From Herpetosiphon giganteus (lineage in GTDB: Bacteria > Chloroflexota > Chloroflexia > Chloroflexales > Herpetosiphonaceae): a stretch of 64,000 bases of DNA. Under the pieces are notes generated by a model. The model was given only the letters and a program-made list of their open reading frames with translations. It made no database searches and was not told the DNA's origin. Position 1 is the first letter of the stretch. Each line of letters opens with the position of its first letter. The stretch covers positions 62,001 through 126,000 of the forward strand of contig NZ_JAFBCZ010000011.1 of NCBI RefSeq assembly GCF_016907925.1, read 5' to 3'. Position numbers and translations under genes: made by a program. Of this stretch, positions 61,115 through 64,000 are shown piece by piece.

Positions 61115-62530
61115 ATGCAACAGATTCCGGCAATCGATTTGCTGAAACTACCAGGTTTGCGCTGGCTTGGGCGTTGGCGCTATGCCCGATTTGCGCTACA
61201 ACTTCCGCTATTTGCCTTAGCAATGTTGATGGTTTGGGATGGCTTGACTGGCGCGCAGCTGGCTCCCAAAAATAGCGCCACCGTGATTGTGTGGGTGCAT
61301 TATCGTGGCTTTTTGATGCTGGCCTTGTTGGTCGTGGGCAATCTGTTTTGCATGGCCTGCCCGTTTATGTTACCGCGCAATCTGGCGCGTCGAATCATCA
61401 AGCCGCGCTTTAAATGGCCGACATGGCTACGCAATAAATGGCTGGCGGCAGGTTTGTTGGTGCTGTTCTTCTTTGCCTACGAGCGCTTTGATTTATGGGC
61501 CTCTCCGTGGTGGACGGCGATGCTGATTGTGAGCTATTTTGCGGCGGCGCTGCTGATCGATAGCAGTTTTCAGGGTGCGCCATTTTGTAAATATGTTTGT
61601 CCGCTTGGCCAATTCAATATGTTGAGTTCCACACTCTCGCCAATCGAGGTGGCGGTGCGCCAGCCCCAACGCTGCCAAACCTGCGCAACCAAAGATTGTA
61701 TCGTGGGCCGTGATGATGATCAGCCAGGCTGTGAATTGTGGTTGTTCCAGCCCAAAAAAGTTGGCAACCTCGATTGTACGCTGTGTTTGGATTGTATTCA
61801 TGCTTGCCCGCACGATAACATTGGCTTGTTGGCACGCGTGCCAGGTCAAGAATTGATTAGCCTCCAACCACGCTCGGGGATTGGCAAAATCGAAGAGCGC
61901 AGCGATTTTAGTTTGCTGATGTTGGTGTTTACGTGGGGCGCGTTGCTCAACGCCTTTGGTATGATCAGCCCAGTTTATAGCTTTTACAATTGGCTGACCG
62001 CGCAATTTGCGATCACCAGTGAAACCTTTTTGCTGAGTGTAGTCTTTATCTTAGCGCTGGTGATTGAGCCAGTCGTGTTGCTGGGCGGCGCAGCATGGCT
62101 CTTTCGGCGGATCAGCGGCCATAACGAACGCTTGATCGCAATCATCAATCGCTTTATGAAGGGCTTTTTGCCAATTGGCATCGCCATGTGGACAGCGCAT
62201 TATGCCTTTCACTTTATCATTGGCTTTTGGACAATTTTGCCAGTGTTGCGCTCGCTGTTGGCCGAAGCAGGCATCAATTTTAGCTGGATGCCCGTCACCG
62301 GATTAAGCCCGCTGGTGCCGCAAGCGATGATTTACCCCTTTCAAATGGGCATGATTTTGCTCGGCAGCGTGCTTTCAGCAGTCATCACATGGCAAACGAC
62401 AACCACAATCACCAAACAACGCCAACGCTGGGCTTGGCTGCCATGGGCGCTGGTCATCGTGGCGATGGCTGGCAGCGCAATGTGGCTTTTGAGCCAACCC
62501 ATGGATATGCGTGGCATTCTAGAAGGATAA
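61115..62530 (+). CDS. Membrane 4Fe-4S protein of the NapH/CcoG type
   Basis: 471 residues, about ten spans. After the fifth span FCKYVCPLGQFN is followed by CQTCATKDC and CTLCLDCIHACPHDN, giving Cys patterns for two 4Fe-4S clusters, as in NapH/MauN/NosR-like proteins. Predicted membrane electron-transfer step. The physiological partner is not evident. Confidence 0.88.
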   Translation: MQQIPAIDLLKLPGLRWLGRWRYARFALQLPLFALAMLMVWDGLTGAQLAPKNSATVIVWVHYRGFLMLALLVVGNLFCMACPFMLPRNLARRIIKPRFKWPTWLRNKWLAAGLLVLFFFAYERFDLWASPWWTAMLIVSYFAAALLIDSSFQGAPFCKYVCPLGQFNMLSSTLSPIEVAVRQPQRCQTCATKDCIVGRDDDQPGCELWLFQPKKVGNLDCTLCLDCIHACPHDNIGLLARVPGQELISLQPRSGIGKIEERSDFSLLMLVFTWGALLNAFGMISPVYSFYNWLTAQFAITSETFLLSVVFILALVIEPVVLLGGAAWLFRRISGHNERLIAIINRFMKGFLPIGIAMWTAHYAFHFIIGFWTILPVLRSLLAEAGINFSWMPVTGLSPLVPQAMIYPFQMGMILLGSVLSAVITWQTTTTITKQRQRWAWLPWALVIVAMAGSAMWLLSQPMDMRGILEG

Positions 62531-62534
62531 TTAC

Positions 62535-63107
62535 ATGGAAACCATCCAACGCTGGCTGATTCTCTTACGAGGAATGTTTATAACCAGCCTGATTCTGGTG
62601 AGCCTTGTGCCGTTGCAGCCAGCAGCGGCCCACTTTGGCGAGCCATACACCGTGCTCTACGACCAAAAATTGGGCGAGTTTACGCTTTCGATGAAGGCCG
62701 ACCCCGATGTGGGCACTGGCACGTTTTACAGCGATATTGAACTGCCAAGCAGCATGGCTGATGGCGAAGTGACGATCGCAATTCAGGCCGTTGCTGATGC
62801 TAATAGCACTGGGCCAAGCAACTCAAGCGCTACAGGCCAGAGCACAGGGCATAAAGCCAGCATCGAACAAAAAATCGAGTTTGATCAAGAAGGCTATTGG
62901 ACGCTTGATGTAAGCGTGACGGCGGGCAATCAGACGGGTAAGCATCAATTTAAAGTGCTGGTTACGCCACCGTTTCCGCCGTGGATCACGACCATGATCT
63001 GTTTAGCGCCATTTTTGATGGTTGGCGCAATTTGGACGCTGACCATGCGCCGCAATGCCATGCTCAAGCAACAACAAGCAGAGAAGAGCATAGAACATAG
63101 AACATAG
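62535..63107 (+). CDS. Exported membrane-anchored protein
   Basis: 190 residues. Signal peptide ending PAAAHFGEPYT, a beta domain (about 40-150), then one span (about 155-175). The last codons (KSIEHRT) are written in the ATAGAACAT repeat of block 3, so the C-terminus has been extended or replaced by repeat DNA. Fourth gene of the run; 4 bp after the Fe-S gene. Confidence 0.78.
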   Translation: METIQRWLILLRGMFITSLILVSLVPLQPAAAHFGEPYTVLYDQKLGEFTLSMKADPDVGTGTFYSDIELPSSMADGEVTIAIQAVADANSTGPSNSSATGQSTGHKASIEQKIEFDQEGYWTLDVSVTAGNQTGKHQFKVLVTPPFPPWITTMICLAPFLMVGAIWTLTMRRNAMLKQQQAEKSIEHRT

Positions 63108-63640
63108 AGCATAAGGGGCCAGGGTTCAGGCATTATTTAACCACGAAGGACACGAAGTAAGGCTATAGGCTATGGGCTATGGGCTATTGGAACAGTTGGT
63201 AGGATTGTAAACCAAACTCCGATAGCCAAAAGCCTATAGCCCAATCCTTCTGATTTCTGCCTTTTGACTTTTGAATGCATGTTTTGCGACTCTGCGTTAA
63301 GTACTGATCTACGAAGAGCACGAAGCACGATTTTTTAGCCACAGATTTCACAGATTAGTATGATTGGGATATTGCTAACCCACAGCTAACAGCCAATAAC
63401 CCCCAACGTTTTTTTGCCACGAATTGCCCGAATTCCACAAAAATAATTTTTGAGCCACAGATTATGAGGGTTGGACTTTTGGCTATTGCCTTCTGCCTTT
63501 TGCCTTCTGCCTTTTGACTTCTGCCTTTTGACTTCCGTTATGTTCTATGCTCTTTGTTCTATGCTCTTTCATCTTTTGATTTCTGCCTTCTGCCTTTTGC
63601 ATTCATCCTTCATCCCTCATCCTTCATACTTATTAATACT
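63080..63640. repeat. Intergenic short-word repeat block 3
   Basis: Stacked words: AGAGCATAGAACATAGAACATAG (63085-63107), ACGAAGGACACGAAG, GGCTATGGGCTATGGGCTATTGG (63172-63190), GCCTTTTGCC and TCTGCCTTTTGACT runs (63488-63535), TGTTCTATGCTCTTTGTTCTATGCTC (63541-63567), and TTCATCCTTCATCCCTCATCC (63602-63622). Same vocabulary as blocks 1 and 2. No gene. Confidence 0.75.
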
Positions 63641-63738
63641 CTGCTAGTTTTTTTCTGGCCCAATTTGTGCGATGATAGATAGGTACAAAGTAGCACAGCG
63701 GAATCGGGCAATGCAGCTTATGCGATGGAGAATCTGGC

Positions 63739-64000
63739 TTGATTCGACCTGTTCGATTAGTCGATAGTCTTGAGTTACGGCGCGCGCCGTACACCTATAT
63801 GTTATTGGGCAGTGAGCAAGTATTGGCGGGCAGTCATCGCCCGATGAGCTTTGCACTGCGCTGTTTGCTGCCATTCGCCCAAGACCGCCATACGCTGGTC
63901 TATCACGAGCGTGGGCTACGGGGCTATGTGCAAGGTTGGTATCGATTAAATAGTGCTGATGCAGATTTGGTGTATCTGGCATCGCAACCATTTCGGCGTG
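63739..64000 (+). CDS. Partial gene, possible N-acetyltransferase, 3' end outside window
   Basis: TTG 63739 with GGAG 8 bp upstream opens an 87-codon frame that runs off the right edge: LIRPVRLVDSLELRRAPYTY, SFALRCLLPFAQDRHTLVYHERGLRG, WYRLNSADADLVYL. Start and codon usage look real. A GNAT-like N-terminus is a weak guess. Confidence 0.65.
   Translation, partial: MIRPVRLVDSLELRRAPYTYMLLGSEQVLAGSHRPMSFALRCLLPFAQDRHTLVYHERGLRGYVQGWYRLNSADADLVYLASQPFRR

Overview
The window looks like a chromosomal segment of a Chloroflexota bacterium, most likely Herpetosiphon. This is inference from gene content: an HgiDI-like restriction-modification pair, secreted proteases that share one C-terminal domain, Chloroflexi-style LGFP-like tails, many lipoproteins, WXG100-type effectors and roughly 50% GC. 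No rRNA, CRISPR array or insertion sequence was seen. Core genes include rpsL-rpsG-fusA, purB, clpC, a four-S1-domain RNA-binding protein, fabI, cobT, deoC and five tRNAs (two Arg-GCG, Ser-CGA, initiator Met, and Met or Ile2 with CAT).

Layout. 1-5 kb: partial XRE regulator, secreted trypsin-like protease, a SPFH-nadR-pnuC nicotinamide riboside salvage operon, three tRNAs. 5-9.4 kb: a gene-dense array of small glycine-zipper membrane proteins (five tandem paralogs, one frameshifted) followed by three smaller membrane proteins, linked by a shared N-terminal Y(H/Y)VP motif. 9.4-13.6 kb: TPM-domain protein plus long helical partner, then a trans-sulfuration enzyme. 13.6-15.6 kb: AT-rich type II R-M pair. 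15.8-25.2 kb: mostly housekeeping genes (phosphotransferase, YceI-like, clpC, S1 protein, purB, polyphosphate glucokinase).

25.2-36.8 kb is the most unusual region. Four modules on the minus strand each start with a protein carrying an N-terminal WXG100-like domain and a different C-terminal effector domain. Two are phospholipase-A2-like and two are HExxH zincin-like. They are followed by EspG-like proteins, lipoproteins, a WD40 lipoprotein or a TPR-like protein. Modules 1 and 2 are duplicates in layout, and a broken third copy (lipoprotein plus a truncated EspG-like tail) lies between modules 2 and 3. Each module has its own TTGACA promoter. No secretion ATPase is in the window, so a type VII-like export route is inferred, not seen.

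36.9-51 kb: fabI, esterase, PRC-barrel protein and cobT, a subtilisin-like protease whose upstream 1.1 kb contains two tiny ribosome-binding-site-led ORFs both encoding Met-Ile-Ile-Ile-Phe plus a strong terminator, an ABC-2 permease, an FprA-type reductase, a CBS protein, and a divergent pair of deoC and a degenerate deoC-like paralog. 51-58 kb: the rpsL operon with a textbook promoter, fusA behind its own promoter, tRNA-fMet and a second CAT tRNA, and a secreted propeller/LGFP-like protein. 58-64 kb: a MerR regulator with a 19-bp-spacer divergent promoter, a DsbB/DsbA-like pair, a poorly characterised membrane 4Fe-4S/YtkA-like operon, and the start of a further gene.

Three gene-free stretches (about 21.95-22.34, 45.60-46.09 and 63.08-63.64 kb) share an odd vocabulary of short repeated words and in places run into gene ends.
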